From assembly GCA_963678705.1 (NCBI GenBank), contig CAVMBN010000211.1, forward strand, positions 99,264 to 163,263: DNA of 64,000 nucleotides, read 5' to 3'. Both the position numbers and the translations under genes were made by a program. The notes under the pieces were generated by a model that was not told the DNA's origin, ran no database searches, and saw nothing but the letters and a program-made list of their open reading frames with translations. Below, piece by piece: positions 1-11,338 of the stretch (position 1 is the stretch's first letter; each line of letters begins with the position of its first letter). The DNA comes from Panorpa germanica (Eukaryota > Arthropoda > Insecta > Mecoptera > Panorpidae).

Positions 1-139
1 AATAGAAAGATATTCCTGTTCCCCTTTTATTTTGGACGCTAGTCTTTTAACTCCTAAATGCCGCTTACCCTTACTCTCATCATTCTTCCTTCTTCCTCTT
101 TTAGCACCGGCAGATCTTGATTTTTCCTTGACTTTGTCA
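1..139 (-). CDS. Candidate internal exon of a host gene (possibly the Piezo-like gene), runs off the window
   Basis: On the minus strand a good acceptor (pyrimidine tract ending TATAG) lies just above 139, and the sequence below it is open to the window edge. The frame that starts one base into the exon is free of stops for about 46 codons and very rich in Lys and Arg (for example KRGRRK). It is phase-compatible with the exon at 1127-1218, which leaves two bases over. I do not recognise the peptide itself. A Piezo assignment rests only on strand, order and phase relative to the exons at 2582, 11463 and 13402. A second frame is also open for about 30 codons, so the reading is uncertain. Confidence 0.35.
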
Positions 140-369
140 CTATAACAATAATTAAAACGATCTATCTAGCTGACCAGCTTACTAACTACATAATCCCTCG
201 CTTCCTCCGCTGCTCCAGAATATTACATCGGCTAATTTCCATTAAAGTTTCTTTTACATCACATTGTCTTAAATATTTACAACAATTTAAAAAGAAAACT
301 CATTTACAGTATTATTCCCACTCACTGTTTTAATTCTATATTCAATTTACGTTTACGTTTCGTACATAT

Positions 370-895
370 TATTAACAATTAAAAAAGTCATTTTGTCTCT
401 TTAATTATTAAAGGGATTCAACGTAGTACACATTCCAAGTGCATGTGACATCACAATCCTTGTGTAAGGTTACCAATCTTACAGCTCATAAATCTCTGCT
501 ATATGTATTTATATATCAAAATATCAAATATTATTTACAGCTATTTCAAGGAACAATCAAATTTCAATATTTTGTCTGCCTTGGCAGGGTTAAACAAAAT
601 AAAAACTTATTATTCTTTAACTTGACTAGATTATTTGACTACCAACAGTTACAGAACATTACCACAGCACTGGCCTACTCAACAAATAACTGACGTTAAA
701 ATGCATTTCATGTTATACAAATATGGCCGACCATTTCTAGCGCTAAATCTACAATTCAAATTTTTAATTGCTATATATATCTCCGTCAACATTTAGATAT
801 TTAATGAAATAGACACGCCAATACACATTTATTAACATCAATTTCAATCAACAATTGAAAAATCGACCACTAAAAAATTAGGACAAAGTCCATTG
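370..895 (+). repeat. Interspersed repeat family R1, copy a
   Basis: An approximately 0.5 kb non-coding repeat shared with 11862-12452, 13606-14150, 17264-17520 (inverted), 19645-19787 (partial), 22456-22735 (inverted) and 62384-63175 (inverted). Landmarks are a TTTGTCTCTTTAATTATTAA block, a run reading ATATCAAATATTATTTACAGCT, and ATGGCCGACCATTTCTAGCG. The best-preserved copy ends in inverted AATGGGCTTGTGTCC termini, so this looks like a non-autonomous DNA transposon. No coding capacity was seen. Confidence 0.8.
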
Positions 896-1126
896 AACTG
901 TCAAAATTTACTATTGCTAACGACGCATGCGCACCAACTAAATTAACTAACCTCAAATTAAAACACGAATGTCTAACCTAAAATCTAGATTAAAATATTA
1001 AATAAAAACGTAAATTAAATAGGAAAACAGTGAGTGTACATAGCCCTTATAAGAATCTTCTTAGTTGAGCTGTTTTTACCTCTGCTATTAATCCCCTTTA
1101 ATTAGTTTCAAAAACAAAGTACTTAC

Positions 1127-1218
1127 AGATTTCGGTGATAAAAAGAAGCTTTTGGAAGCAATGGTGTCCACACCATTGAATACCCATTTCTGCTACCTTT
1201 TCCAAAATCTCCTCTAGC
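1127..1218 (-). CDS. Candidate 92-nt internal exon of a host gene (possibly Piezo-like)
   Basis: It is bounded on the minus strand by an acceptor (TTTTTATTTTTAG) above 1218 and a consensus donor (GTAAGT) below 1127. Two frames are open across it. The one in phase with the exon at 2582-2733 joins without a stop to the next exon at 1-139. The other frame reads like an amphipathic helix (begins LEEILEKVAEMG) but would need a different upstream phase. I recognise no domain. It is supported by splice sites and phase only. Confidence 0.35.
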
Positions 1219-1248
1219 CTAAAAATAAAAAACAGACTTGTGTTATTC

Positions 1249-2451
1249 TTCCTATATAATAATGTTCCAAGTGAAAGTTTGAAAGTTTATTCATATGGCG
1301 GCTCAAAAACGACTCTATTCATTGGCGTCCATTAATTTTGTCCCTGAATTTCCTGGAAACCCGTAATTTTGGAAAAACCGTAAAAGACAACTGGTACTTT
1401 TTGCTGTATAACTGATAAACCGCGAAAGATGGAAACTCGAAATTTTGCACGGTATTCAATGTTTACAAATTTCGAAATTAGGGTGCCCGCTAGTGAACTT
1501 AAAGAAAGTTCAAATTATGGATTGTGATATAATTAAGTATTTAATTAATAAAAGAGAATTGAAAATTTCGGCGGTTTTTGACAAGGGTAAAAATTGTGCT
1601 AGAGAGTTGAAATTTTGTATATGAGATAACTTAGGTAAATTATTTCCGGGGACGCCAAAAGTCTTAGAATTCTTTTCTCTACGAAATAGAAAATTTTCAG
1701 AAACATTGACGGAGCCGTTTTCGAGCTGCCATACAAAATTCAGTACCAAACATATAAACATACTAGAGTTTACCTCTTTTAGAGCTTACAAAAATAATCA
1801 CATCTTTCTGTATTACTTTTAATTCGTAAAAAATAGAAAGTTAAAATTTTGCATGTGTATTAAGGTATTTAATGCTGACATGTTTCCAAAATTAGAAATT
1901 CAAAAATTGAAAATGGGGGGGCTGAAAAAATTCGGGTCCGGGTAGGTTACCTTGGAGAAAGTTCATATTATAGATTGTAGAATAATTAAGTATATTATTA
2001 ATAAAAGAAAATTCAAAATTTCAAAATTTTATTTGGGGATATGAAGGCGGTTTTTGCCGAGTATAAAATTGTGTTAGAAAGTTGAAATTTTGTATGTGGG
2101 CCTAACTTTGGTACCAAATTTGCAAATCGAAAAACAAAATCTAAATTTTGAAAAAGGTTAGTCAAATAACAAATTGAAAATATTTTTCATTTTTATAAAA
2201 AAAATATATTTTTTTAGTCAGTTTTTGACAATTGTAAAAATTGTGCTAGAAAGTTGAAATTTTGTATATGAGATAACTTTGGTACCTAAATTACCAATCG
2301 ATAAAAAAATTCCCAAATTTTGTAAAACAGTTGGCCTTATAACGCGTAAAATTAAAACTAATTTATATATTGTAAAATTAATAAAGAACGAGTTAAATAA
2401 TTCTATTAAAAATGGAATTAAAACGTCGCTTGCTACGGGGATAAACGCTAG
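1249..2451 (+). mobile_element. Helitron-like non-autonomous repeat (family R2), copy 1
   Basis: It begins TCCTATATAATAATGTTCC and ends in a hairpin-like stretch followed by CTAG, then a T in the flank. The internal blocks (CCTGGAAACCCGTAATTTTGG, TTCAAAATTTTATTTGGGG, AGAAAGTTGAAATTTTG) recur in many places in the window. The terminal hairpin here has mutated (GTCGC-TT-GCTAC). Internal segments appear partly duplicated. There is no Rep or helicase coding sequence. The superfamily call rests on the better-preserved 3' end at 55433-55460. Confidence 0.5.
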
Positions 2452-2581
2452 TAATATTATAAAGTTTTAATGAGTAGAAGAGTGCAGGCCTCGGTGGTAG
2501 AAGCAAAGAGAAATTCAATAAAGTCCAATGAAATCCGTCGTTAAAATGGAGCAAACAAAACAATATATGCTAGTAACATAC

Positions 2582-2733
2582 CTTCAACTCAGCTTTCTCT
2601 TTGGCCAGCGTTTTGAGCACGAACCGGAAGTCTCTTGAATATATATCTATGAATGAAGTAATGGTCACCATTATAGTTTCCACGAGGGCAATCAGGAATC
2701 TTCCGTATCTGAACATCTCGGATTGCATCATCT
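2582..2733 (-). CDS. Candidate exon of a Piezo-like mechanosensitive channel, membrane region
   Basis: A minus-strand exon of 152 nt with an acceptor (TTACCATTCAACAG) above 2733 and a donor (GTATGT) below 2582. The open frame, entered with two bases, reads a hydrophobic segment (FLIALVETIMVTITSFIDIY), then SRDFRFVLKTLAKEKAELK. In Piezo channels a short hydrophobic stretch followed by a basic SRDYRY-type motif and a leucine/lysine helix occurs in the region after the beam, so it fits the two stronger Piezo-like exons at 11463 and 13402. It leaves phase 0, compatible with the exon at 1127-1218. The upstream join is not phase-compatible with the exon at 11463, so at least one exon between them has not been found or was lost. 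Confidence 0.5.
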
Positions 2734-3021
2734 CTGTTGAATGGTAAATAATACAGTTGACACATATACTGCATTTACTAGAGCAGTTTCGAACGATCTT
2801 TATTTACGGATAAGAAGAAGAAATAACTAAACTGATCATCAATTGAAGACGAAATTTATGTTTTTATTACAAACGTCAGATAATAAATAGCGCGAAATAT
2901 CCATGCATGAATTAATATCAAAACATTTGAGAGATCACAGTTTTAAAATGGCGCTGAATGCAACTGTGAGGAGGCTGTAATACATTTATTAGCACTTCAA
3001 CTAAAATAAGAGTTAAAAGCA

Positions 3022-3168
3022 ATGTTATTGAATATGAGGAAGAAACGTAACAAGCGCCGTTATTGGGTTCAGGGATGGATTTTGAGAAGACGTAGATTAG
3101 GTGCAGTTGAAACATTAGTAAAGGAAATTACGTTAGAGGACAAACAGCAATCTAGAAAACATGCCTGA
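3022..3168 (+). pseudogene. Decayed N-terminal fragment of a PIF/Harbinger-type transposase
   Basis: A 48-codon frame on the plus strand carries a basic RKKRNKRRYWVQ motif followed by RLGAVETLVKEI. This resembles the first exon of HARBI1-type nucleases, which usually read a basic RRxWVHP block and then a LGxFxxLxxEL helix. A stop follows at once and no catalytic part is seen nearby. It is too short for certainty. Confidence 0.35.
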
Positions 3169-3190
3169 AGAAAAATTTATTTAATCCTTT

Positions 3191-3883
3191 TAATGCTATA
3201 TTATAATGTTCCAAGTGTATATTTATATGTTTGTTGCTAAAATTCGTATGGTAGAATGAAAACGGTTTAGTCAATGTATTTGAAAGTTTGTATTTCGTAG
3301 AGAAAAAATTTTTAAGACTTTGGGCGTCTCTAAATTTTTCCCTGAATTTCCTGGAAACACGTAATTTTGGAAAAACTAAAAACTTTTTTTTTACTTTTTG
3401 CTCTATAACTTTTAATTCGTAAAAGATAGAAAGTTGAAATTTGGTATGTGTATTACGGTGTTCAATTCTAACATTTTTTGAAATTAAGAAATTGAAAAAT
3501 TGGAAATGTGGCTAAAATGTTATTAAAAAAAAAATAATTAAAAATTCAAAAATTTGATTTGGGGGCACGGGGGCGGTTTTTGCCGAGAGTAAAAATTGGG
3601 CTACAAAGTTGAAATTTGATATATGGGCTAACTTTGGTATCTGTTTTACGAATCGAAAAAAAATCCCAATATTTAAAAACAAGTTGGTAAAATAAGGAAT
3701 AAATTGAAAATGTTTTATATTTTGTTAAAAAAAAAAATTTTTTTAGTTAATTTATATGAAAAATTATTTTATTATTTTAGTTAAATATTTCAATTTGAAA
3801 ATAGAATTAAAATTTGAAGTGAAATTACGAATTATTTTGTTGGATTCAAATCACACACACTAAAAAGACGAGGTAAGCTCTAG
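3191..3883 (+). mobile_element. Helitron-like repeat R2, copy 2
   Basis: It starts GCTATATTATAATGTTCC and ends TAAGCTCTAG, then T. It shares the R2 blocks with 1249-2451 and 51827-55846. The 3' hairpin has decayed. It is non-coding. Confidence 0.5.
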
Positions 3884-4414
3884 TTATATATAATTTACAG
3901 GAGGCCCGAAAAAGGGTAAAGAGCATTTTGAAAGAAATGAAAAGGTGCCAGAGGAGGCAGAGAGAAGAAGAAAACAAGGCACAAGCGTGGAAGAAAAGCT
4001 AAGAAGTAGAGACTGAGAGATTACAACATATGATATAAAACGAATTTTGGAGAGAGAGATACCACAATACACAAGAGAAAGTGACACAAAAAGAAAGAGA
4101 AGTATTGCCAGATTTAGATAGGGAAACGAGGAGAAAGGAAATAAATACTGGGCAAATAGCGAGGAAAGGATATGCAGGGTGTGCGGAACGTAGATAGAAA
4201 CATTAACTTTTAATGTGAGAAAAATTATTAAGCGAAAAGATTATTGGTAGTTATTAAAGGGAGGCAGTGAAGGGAAGAGGTGGATAGCGGAGATATAGAA
4301 AAAAACGAGGAAAGAGAAGGAATGGCAGATTACCAACAGGAGGCTGAGTAGCAGGAGGAGCGAAACAGTAGCAGTAGCAGTTTTGTTTATATTTTTATAA
4401 GGATATTTTAAAAG
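3884..4414 (+). pseudogene. Decayed non-LTR retrotransposon C-terminus (putative)
   Basis: A strongly purine-rich stretch on the plus strand. Around 4140-4195 one frame reads KYWANSEERICRVCG followed, after a stop, by IETL. This resembles the C-terminal zinc knuckle of many insect LINE reverse transcriptases (ExCRxCGxxxETLxHV). The flanks are Glu/Lys/Arg-rich with several stops and frame breaks. The histidine and last cysteine of the knuckle are not clearly present. It may be only a low-complexity purine tract. Confidence 0.35.
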
Positions 4415-4578
4415 GAAAAGTTGGGTCAAATAACGCATAAATTGAAAATATTTTTTATTTTGATAAATTATTTTATTATTGTGCGAGTTTATTATTTCAA
4501 TTTAAAAATAGAATTAAATATGAAATGTAATTACAAATTATTTTATTGGATCAAATCATACACGCGGGTAAACTCTAG
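4415..4578 (+). mobile_element. Helitron-like repeat R2, 3' fragment
   Basis: It carries the last 160 bases of R2 (AAATAACGCATAAATTG, then TTTATTGGATCAAATCATACACGC) and ends at CTAG. It abuts a short R1-like piece into which the errantivirus-like element at 4610 inserted. Confidence 0.5.
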
Positions 4579-4609
4579 TATAGCTATAACTCCGTCAATT
4601 TTTGGATAT

Positions 4610-4953
4610 TGTTATAACTCACATTCCATACGACACAAACTAAAAATGTCTCTTCAGTATCTTTGCTGACCATGCACTTTAGAGATAATAAAATAGTATA
4701 TAAGTAATATGTTAATCTTAATCTAGTTAGTTCATGTATAAACTGCATCGCTCAGTTAGTAATTGGCTCACTACTTTTTGAGTTCAAGTTCATGTATAAT
4801 CTGCATCGCGCAGATAGTAATTGGCTGGCTCACCATTTGAGACTAGGCATAAGCTGCATCGCGCAGTGATTATTAGTCCAAATAAATATTATTTAAGTAA
4901 AACTAAAATAAATTGTTTTTTTTATTAAAGTCTAAATTACTCAAACTTTAATT
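4610..4953 (+). repeat. 5' LTR of errantivirus-like copy 1
   Basis: 344 bp. It contains three copies of a motif reading ATAANCTGCATCGCGCAG in U3, against two in the 286-bp 3' LTR. A TATATAAG box lies near 4699 and an AATAAA-type signal near 4882. Confidence 0.9.
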
Positions 4954-4963
4954 GGCGCAGTCG
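4953..4963 (+). other. Primer-binding site of copy 1
   Basis: TGGCGCAGTCG overlaps the last LTR base. Copy 2 continues GTAGGAT after it, which extends the match expected for a serine tRNA 3' end, while copy 1 has diverged (TACGGAT). Confidence 0.8.
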
Positions 4964-5138
4964 TACGGATATTAAGGAATTACAATCGCTGTAAATTTTT
5001 CCATTTTTATGGTTAACTTAATATTTCGAAACCTACGAAAATAAAGTTAAAGAATAAAGTAAACTTAATAAATAGTGGAGTGAAATAGAAACAGAAGTTG
5101 AAGTGCTCCGAGGCTCATCGACCCACTAGCAGCAGCAT

Positions 5139-5182
5139 ATGGACATGAAGATCTCGCAAGGCATCGCGGTGATAATCGTAAT
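5139..5182 (+). CDS. Predicted env leader exon (signal-peptide start), copy 1
   Basis: An ATG at 5139 opens 14 codons plus two bases, beginning MDMKIS and running into a hydrophobic stretch. It is followed exactly by a consensus donor GTGAGT (5183-5188). The matching acceptor (TCCTGATTGTTGCAG) ends at 9330. The join completes an ATG codon and stays in the env frame, and the hydrophobic run continues across the junction, so the signal peptide is split by the intron. In unspliced RNA the same ATG ends at a TGA that overlaps the donor. The arrangement is conserved base for base in copy 2. That errantiviral env is made from a spliced RNA is known; this particular split signal peptide is my inference. 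Confidence 0.7.
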
Positions 5183-5264
5183 GTGAGTACTCATTCATAT
5201 TTCCTTTCTATATTCACACTTCCCAAAAACAAAATTATTATTATTTTTACAATAATATTTTCTG

Positions 5265-5447
5265 TTTAAAAAGGAGTATAAATCGCTTATACAGGCCTAA
5301 AACAGATATTAAATTTAAAAAGGAGTATAAATCGCTTATACAGGCCTACCAAATATTAAAATAAAATATAAATTACGCAACGTAATACACAATAATTAAA
5401 TAATAATTTTCTAAAAAGGAATATAAATCGCTTATATAGGCCTAACG
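5265..5447 (+). repeat. Leader repeat array, copy 1 (three units)
   Basis: Three copies (5265-5300, 5311-5349, 5411-5447) of AAAGGAGTATAAATCGCTTATACAGGCCT, each with an internal inverted repeat (GTATAAatcgcTTATAC), lie between the env donor and the gag start. Copy 2 has four. Confidence 0.85.
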
Positions 5448-5576
5448 AAAATTATAATAATACTATAATGTAATATAATAAAATACTTGCAAATTAACTA
5501 AATAATAATAATAATTTTTAAAATAAAATGTTAACAAAATAAATTTTCTTAAATAAAAGTTACACTATAAATCGAA

Positions 5577-7245
5577 ATGGAGACATTCCATACTTATCTA
5601 AATTATGTAAAGGAATATAATGGAAACAATTCGCTGACGAAGTTTATAGAAGATTGCGAAGTGATCATAGATAATTTTGCCATATTTCCTGGTAAAAATG
5701 AAGATAAAAAAGAAGCTATTAGGAATAACGGTCTATTGCTCTCAGCTATAAAAAGCAAGATTATTGGAGACGCAGCAAGTTTAATAAAGAATAAACATAT
5801 TAATATATGGGAGAAATTAAAAACTATTTTAATAAATAGTTATACTAAAAACCGCAGCCATATCCCGCATACAACAACACTTAAACGAAAGCCTAATGAG
5901 AAAGTTATTACTTATTACTTTAGATGTTTAGAATCAGTTAACAACTTTAATGTTTTGAACACACTTCACAATAAAACATCTTTAAATATGAGAGCACTGG
6001 CAAAACATCACGATTCCCTGATGGTGAGAAATTTCATAAAGGAGCTAAACGATCTTCTTGGATGTAAATTAAGACGCCAAAATCCTAACACAATGGATGA
6101 ACTTCTAGAATTAATAATAGAAGATATGACGAACCACGAAATCAATACTAACGAGGAATATAACCACCCTCACCAACAACAAGTGAAGAACACACAAGAT
6201 TTTCAAACAGAGCCGTCAACACAAAAACCGTGTGAAACAATAATCGAACAAACCATTGAGAATAAAAAAATAGACAATGTACGGACGGAACTACAAGAAG
6301 TAATCATAAACAACGAGAGTACAGAAATCAAAATACAAAAACAAAATTCAGAAGAAAAACGGGACACAGAAATAAATGAAAATTAAAACGATATTAAATT
6401 ACAAAAAGAAATTGCAAACAATGTGCCCACAAATATTAAAATACAAAGCCAGAATAATTTAGAAGAAGTTCTGAAATCAGATGAAAAGGAAAAAGAACTT
6501 GAAGAGTTTAACAAAACAGAAGTAAAGAAAAAGACAATTGTTAAAGTAAAAATGAAGCAAGGAAAAGTAAGCGTCAAACAAAACACAGAAGATCAGAACA
6601 TGCAAAATTTCAAAGAAGAAAATCAGCAAATCAGAAAATATGAAACAAGAATTAGAGAATCAAAATACACAACCTTTTGAAATACCAAATCAACAAAATG
6701 TTAAGCAACAATCAAAAAATCCAAACTTTCCAGATTTTAAAGTAAAAAATCAACAAAAAATCAGACAAGTAGCATAAAAGCAAACTATACAAGAACTTGA
6801 AATAGTGAAGCAACAAAACATTAACCAAGAAAAACCAGAAAAACAAAATATACAATATTCTGAAGTAAAAGAATTACACAATATAAAGCAAGGAAAAGCA
6901 GGAAATAATAAAAATCAAAATTTTAAAATAAAACAAAAAATTGAAAAGAAAAAAAGAAACAAAGCTAAATGCATACCAGAAAAACAAGAAGATTCAGAAA
7001 ACGAGGTACACACTTTGTGGATAAATGATCACAGAAAAGAAATAATTCGTGGACAGAAGATTAGAAATTTGGCACAACTAAAGCAACTATATGGAACCAA
7101 ACGAAATAAAAATAATAACTGGATAGATGAATATTTGACGAATATCATGACGAATAAAAATAATAAAACATATATTGACTTTACTTTAAAGAACTTCCTG
7201 ATAAGATTAACTTCAAAAAGTCTTCAATACTTCCCGAAAAATTAA
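5577..7245 (+). pseudogene. Gag of errantivirus-like copy 1, disrupted
   Basis: The frame opens at 5577 (METFH). It matches the intact 529-codon Gag of copy 2 closely over its first 269 codons, then hits a nonsense change (AAA to TAA) at about 6384. The frame resumes to about 6680 and, after a second nonsense change near 6774, runs to 7245. The N-terminal part is the capsid-like helical region. The rest is Lys/Gln/Asn-rich with coiled-coil character. There is no zinc knuckle, as usual for errantiviral Gag. A shift around 6590-6700 also separates it from copy 2. It is non-functional as it stands. Confidence 0.85.
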
Positions 7246-8300
7246 AATTTCTACCCGAACCTTAACAATTCAAATACGCAACCGCAAGGAACCAAACCCA
7301 CCTGACTATATAATATTTAACTTCGAAATTTAAAACTAAAAATAATAAAACGGACAACCACCTTAATAAAAAAAATTGTACGAACTATTAAAAGAATTAT
7401 ACAGAACATGATGAAACGAATTGAGAATCAGAAACAACCACCTTAATGCAGAAAATCGCATACTGGTTATCACCAGCAGTAAAACCCTATAAACATACAA
7501 CAAACATAAAAACATACAAATTAAGCGACATCAAGTAATAACTATTTCGATACAATCACCAATGCAGTTAAAATTATTAAAATTAATAAAAAGAGTAAAT
7601 TATTTAAATTAAAATAAAGAAACACGACCTATTAATATCTACATTAACAAAAACTACATTTAAAAATAAAAGTCAATAAACCCATTGTAATGATAATACA
7701 TATTAAATTTACAATAATTTAAAAAGATAAACACCATCAGCAAATATAAAAATGAACATAAAATAAAAAAATGATATAAGGATCAGACATCAAGAAACAA
7801 ACGCAACGCACAAGGTAATTTACGAAAAATATACTCGTGTAATCTAATAAAATACGTGGAAACTTTCATTATCAATCGCGACACATGCAAGCAATGCAAA
7901 TACCATGATTTGAACGCCGCTAAATTACACAAAAACAACTGTGAGATAATAAAATAAGCGCATTCCACAATACCAGAGTACACCGTATCATAAAACATAA
8001 ACATGACCTATCAAAGTCAAGTCCATACTCTAGTACAAAAGATAATGCTACATTAACAAACTAAGTCAGCATTTCTAATTTAGCTACTATGATAACCCAT
8101 GGACTAACACATTGAAAAACACAAAAATAAAATAGCAATGTTATGTGCATAAAGTTAAGGAAATAAATACAGACAGTACAATTTATTATCATGATTAAAG
8201 CTACTGGTAAAAATCCAAAAAAACATGGCAATAGCGGAATAAAAACATAGAACCTTTTTTTTTGAGTAAAAGAACCACCAGAGTAATAATCAGAATCAGC
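7246..8300 (+). other. Pol-deletion region of copy 1
   Basis: Stop-dense AT-rich sequence where protease, RT and RNase H should be. Around 7850-7910 one frame reads a degenerate second copy of the integrase zinc-binding motif (DTCKQCKY), resembling the one at 8390-8425. No YxDD-type RT motif was found in any frame I read. Confidence 0.6.
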
Positions 8301-8334
8301 AAGTAATGAAGTAATAGACGCTACATATAAATTA

Positions 8335-8640
8335 ATTTGCGAAAGATATACGTGGTCTAGTCTACGAAAAGATGTCGAAAATTTTATCAATAACTGCAGC
8401 ACATGCAAACAGTGTAAATATAACAGAAAACCAATTAGAGCACCGCTAAATAACACCGAAACACCTGAGAGACCATTTGAGAAATTACATATAGATACGT
8501 TTGGTATAGACAATACCCAACTCCTTACTATAATAGATGTATTTTCAAAATACACACAGGCATACAAAATCGCCAATAGGTCATCCACAGAAATTGCCGA
8601 TAAACTAATAACGTATTTCTCACACCACGGCATACCCAAT
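8335..8640 (+). pseudogene. Integrase fragment (zinc-binding end and part of the DDE core), copy 1
   Basis: The plus-strand frame gives the second half of an HHCC zinc finger (CSTCKQCKYNRKPI). It then gives the start of a Gypsy-type integrase core, with the first catalytic Asp in HIDTFG and the second in IIDVFSKYTQ. The frame ends soon after GIPN, before the catalytic Glu region can be read, so the catalytic triad is incomplete. The same fragment is present inverted at 38270-38580 in copy 2, so the truncation predates both insertions. Confidence 0.85.
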
Positions 8641-9330
8641 CATATTACAAATAATATTAAAAAATATACAAATATAACTGAATTCTCAAATAATCTCATC
8701 AAAGAATTACAAGAATTATATAAAATTGAAGATCTGAAAAATAAAAAATTAAGAGAAACACATGTAGATAACCTAGTGAAAACTAAAATGAAAACCCAAC
8801 TTCAATCGAACTTAACGAAGATCAAAGTAACGTACTATTCGAACGCACTACACTACCTGTCGATAAATCTAAGACAGATTATATTCTACACCTAGTTCAC
8901 GACAAATTTAACCCCAGAGACGAAAAACCAAGATACTACAACGGATTCGCAAAGTTAATAGCAAAAAAAAAAAAAAATAACTAATAACCTCGTAGAGGAC
9001 CTATACAAACTCACGCGAGGCAGAACATTTGGACACACAATAAATCTTGTCTGCAATCAACAAAACTGCCTTGAAAGACTTGCCGAATTCCCAAAAAAAA
9101 TTTGAAAATTCACCAACTAAATTAATAATATGAATGCCCCCTATAGCACAAGGACTTTTTAATAGAACAAAAGAAGAGGTCCTAGAAGTATTTAAACGAC
9201 ACGGGCCTACAAAGCACAAATACATCATGCACTCAAATTCCGAAATACAAATGAATTATTTATTTATTAATTAATTATAAATAAATATATTAAAATACAA
9301 TCAAATACTAAGAAATCCTGATTGTTGCAG
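8640..9330 (+). pseudogene. Unassigned coding remnants between integrase and env, copy 1
   Basis: One frame reads LFERTTLPVDKSKTDYILH and RYYNGFAKLIAK (about 8838-8972). Others read TRGRTFGHTINLVC (about 9010-9060) and EEVLEVFKRHGPTKHKYI (about 9170-9225). Copy 2 keeps similar pieces (37500-37970). They look like decayed coding sequence, perhaps the integrase C-terminus, but I cannot assign a family. Confidence 0.4.
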
Positions 9331-11030
9331 GATCATCACCGCAATCAACACCAGCGATATTAATGAATGCCGAATTATTAAAATCACTGATAACCCAGGA
9401 TTATATCCGGTGCAACTAGGAACAGCCCAAAACATCAAGGAATATTGGACTTTAGTCAAGAAAATAGATTTGGACCCCTTAATAAAATATTATAACCACG
9501 TACACCTGACTAGAGAAGATATTAAAATGAAATTAGAAAAAAAATGAAATTTACAACCTATGGGCACAGCACTGCTGTAATGGACATCCTGGATATGGAA
9601 ATAAGTAGAAAATTTAAACAAATTCTCCCAACTCGAAGAGAAAAAAGAGGCTTCATAGATGGCTTAGGTACTGTTTGGAAAGCAATCGGTGGAAACCTAG
9701 ACGCTAACGACGGCGAGCGTATAAACTTAGCCCTGGAGACACTTGATAATAAACAAGAAACTCTAAATAAAGCTATATCTAAACAAATAAAATTAACAAA
9801 CGATATACTCGATCAATTTAAATCGGCCCTACATACCATTGATTTTAATCAAGAAGAACTAGATAAACGTACCAAATTCCTAATGAACGATATCGATAAA
9901 CTCCAACACCAAGTATTTAACATCTTTATAACAGAATCGATCGGACTTGTCAGTCAATCAATGCAATTACTTTTGCACCTACTAAGAACCATTGAAACTG
10001 ACATAACATTCGCTAAACTGAACACGCTTAGTGGTTCAATCCTGGAACCTGATCACCTATTAGCAGAATTACAAGCAATAAAGGAACATGTTGATACAAC
10101 CAAACATGTCAAACTGCCTTACGATATTACATCAGAGAACATTCAACAATATGAAACTATTAGCAAAGTCAAAGCATACACCAATAAAAACCTAATCGTT
10201 TTTGTAATAAATATACCACTAGTAAACCCTAATATATTTACGTATTATAAACTATATCCAATCCCCATACCTTATAACAATAAATTCCAAATGATTATTC
10301 CCAGAACCCAATACACCATTGTGAATGAGTATAAACATATAGATTTTAATGCACCCTGCAAAGAAATTTATAATAATCAATTCCTATGCAAGCTTAGCGA
10401 ACCACTCAACATCGAGGAAACCACCTGCGAGATAGAACTAATTCAAAACCAGCCAACCAGCAAATGTCAACCCTTAGTGATTTCTCTAACCGGCATCAAG
10501 ATCCAGAACATCGAATTCAACACCTGGATGTTAATCACAAATGACGAAAGCAGTGGCTCCTTAACATGCAGCAGCCAGCGTGACATACGTCTACAAGGAA
10601 CATATATAATACACCTTGCAAGAGATTGTCAATTTTCTGTTTCAGATAATACTCTTCAGTACATAGATATAGAAGAGAAAGTCGAAGCTTGGAACACCAT
10701 TTCCCTGCCGAAAATACCAGAGATCCAAAACAAACACCTAAACATCTCTACCGTGACCAACCTAAAACTCCTGGACCTAGGCAACGTAGACAAGCTACAG
10801 ACCATCCTAGCCCTACTACCTGAAGACTTCGATGACAGAAGAATCTCAGACCATGTGCACATAATTAATTATACATTATTACCTATATTATTCATAATAA
10901 TTACTATTGTAGTATATAAGTTAATCAAATAATTTAGAAAAATAAAAATAATAAAAAATGAAAATTCACAAGAAATAAATAGCAAAAATATTGAAGAGTT
11001 GCAAAAATCTTTTGCTACATTTGAAGCATA
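9331..11030 (+). pseudogene. Env of errantivirus-like copy 1 (frameshifted)
   Basis: The env body starts at the splice acceptor (9331). It stays open to a two-base insertion in an A-run at about 9541 that gives a TGA. The frame resumes at the ATG at 9544 and runs to 10932 (462 codons), with a further stop before the cytoplasmic tail that copy 2 keeps. It has a furin-type site (RREKR, about 9640) followed by a Gly-rich fusion-peptide-like start (GFIDGLG). This is the layout of errantiviral Env and baculovirus F-like proteins. Also present are a long heptad-rich region, a Cys-rich middle and a C-terminal membrane segment (LLPILFIIITIVVY). Because of the frameshift the signal peptide is uncoupled from the body. 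Confidence 0.85.
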
Positions 11031-11042
11031 AGATTTTATCTT

Positions 11043-11052
11043 AGAGGGGAGG
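11043..11052 (+). other. Polypurine tract of copy 1
   Basis: AGAGGGGAGG lies directly before the 3' LTR. The same tract occurs inverted at 35651-35660 in copy 2. Confidence 0.8.
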
Positions 11053-11338
11053 TGTTATAACTCACATTCCATACGACACAAACTAAAAATGTCTCTTCAG
11101 TATCTTTGCTGACCATGCACTTTAGAGATAATAAAATAGTATATAACTAATATGTTAATCTTAATCTAGTTAGTTCATGTATAAACTGCATCGCGCAGAT
11201 AGTAATTGGCTGGCTCACCATTTGAGACTAGGCATAAGCTGCATCGCGCAGTGATTATTAGTCCAAATAAATATTATTTAAGTAAAACTAAAATTAATTG
11301 TTTTTTTTATTAAAGTCTAAATTACTCAAACTTTAATT
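11053..11338 (+). repeat. 3' LTR of errantivirus-like copy 1
   Basis: 286 bp, starting TGTTATAACTC and ending CTTTAATT. It matches the 5' LTR except for the missing 58-bp U3 repeat and a few substitutions. Confidence 0.9.

Noticed and set aside
4735-4870. GCATCGCGCAG repeats in the LTR considered as tRNA-like or rRNA-like sequence
   Set aside because: No cloverleaf, and no A and B box pair. They are U3 repeats of the LTR.
8061-8639. 192-codon minus-strand ORF with hydrophobic stretches in copy 1, and its mirror at 38272-38886
   Set aside because: The opposite strand reads the integrase zinc finger and core, so this hydrophobic ORF is a shadow.
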